Positions 5,415-5,498 of a stretch of 5,498 bases of DNA are shown piece by piece. The notes below the pieces were generated by a model. It saw nothing but the letters and a program-made list of their open reading frames with translations. It did no database searches and was not told the DNA's origin. Position numbers and translations under genes: made by a program. The stretch is taken from assembly GCA_015490115.1 (NCBI GenBank), contig WFYM01000099.1:1-5498 (forward strand), given 5' to 3'. The DNA is from Aquificaceae bacterium (GTDB lineage: Bacteria; Aquificota; Aquificia; Aquificales; Aquificaceae). Within the stretch, counting starts at the first letter, position 1, and each line of letters begins with the position of its first letter.

Positions 5415-5498
5415 ATGCTCGAGTTGCTCACGGAAAAGATAAGCGGTGCACTCACGAGATTAAAGGGAGCGAGGAAGATCACCGAGAAGGTGGTAAAC
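5415..5498 (+). CDS. ffh: signal recognition particle protein Ffh (SRP54), N-terminal fragment
   Basis: Only the first 28 codons are visible and the gene continues past the right edge. The peptide starts MLELLTEKISGALTRL and goes on KGARKITEKVVN. This matches the start of the SRP54 N domain, where a short amphipathic helix (M-F/L-x-x-L-x-x-x-L/I) is followed by a basic Gly-containing turn and L/I-T-E (compare E. coli Ffh: MFDNLTDRLSRTLRNISGRG-RLTE). Ffh is the GTPase that binds signal sequences and 4.5S RNA and delivers nascent chains to FtsY at the membrane. FtsY is less likely, since it normally carries residues before its N domain. The GTPase motifs lie outside the window, so the call rests on this short stretch. 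No Shine-Dalgarno precedes the ATG; the upstream 30 nt are almost purely A/T. Confidence 0.75.
   Translation, partial: MLELLTEKISGALTRLKGARKITEKVVN

Overview
The window looks like a compact, nearly gap-free piece of chromosome from a thermophilic, respiring bacterium, most likely of the Aquificaceae type (Hydrogenobacter/Aquifex relatives). The best clue is a small class I cytochrome c (1593-1940) whose heme domain closely matches the cytochrome c-552 of Hydrogenobacter thermophilus as I remember it. The purine-loaded codon use (AGG for Arg, AAG for Lys, GAG for Glu, ATA for Ile) also fits. The species cannot be named from this window. About 98% of the bases are coding. There are no RNA genes, insertion sequences, CRISPR arrays or phage genes.

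Layout, left to right: (1) the N-terminal 181 codons of a 6-phosphogluconate dehydrogenase on the minus strand, cut by the left edge; (2) a 23-bp gap with a candidate back-to-back promoter; (3) alanine racemase on the plus strand; (4) a lipoprotein-type monoheme cytochrome c on the minus strand, overlapping the racemase tail to tail by 8 bp; (5) a full-length alanyl-tRNA synthetase on the minus strand, overlapping the cytochrome start by 4 bp; (6) a 54-bp AT-rich gap with a good -10 for alaS; (7) a periplasmic tetraheme cytochrome c on the minus strand, more AT-rich than its neighbours; (8) a 40-bp AT-rich divergent gap; (9) the first 28 codons of a plus-strand gene that looks like ffh (SRP54), too short at the edge to be obvious as an ORF.

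The minus-strand set tetraheme cytochrome - alaS - cytochrome c could be read as one operon, with a second promoter just before alaS. Function links the genes only loosely: alaS and alr both use alanine (protein and peptidoglycan synthesis), and the two cytochromes belong to periplasmic electron transfer. The tail-to-tail and ATG/TGA overlaps look like genome compaction rather than a dedicated pathway.

No clearly new biological system is visible. The points most worth checking are: two divergent gene pairs that share a nearly symmetric -10 heptamer; housekeeping genes without a Shine-Dalgarno sequence and with a -10 almost at the start codon, next to cytochrome genes that do have one; and the tetraheme cytochrome, with deviating composition and a roughly 107-residue heme-free C-terminal part ending in a small tandem repeat.
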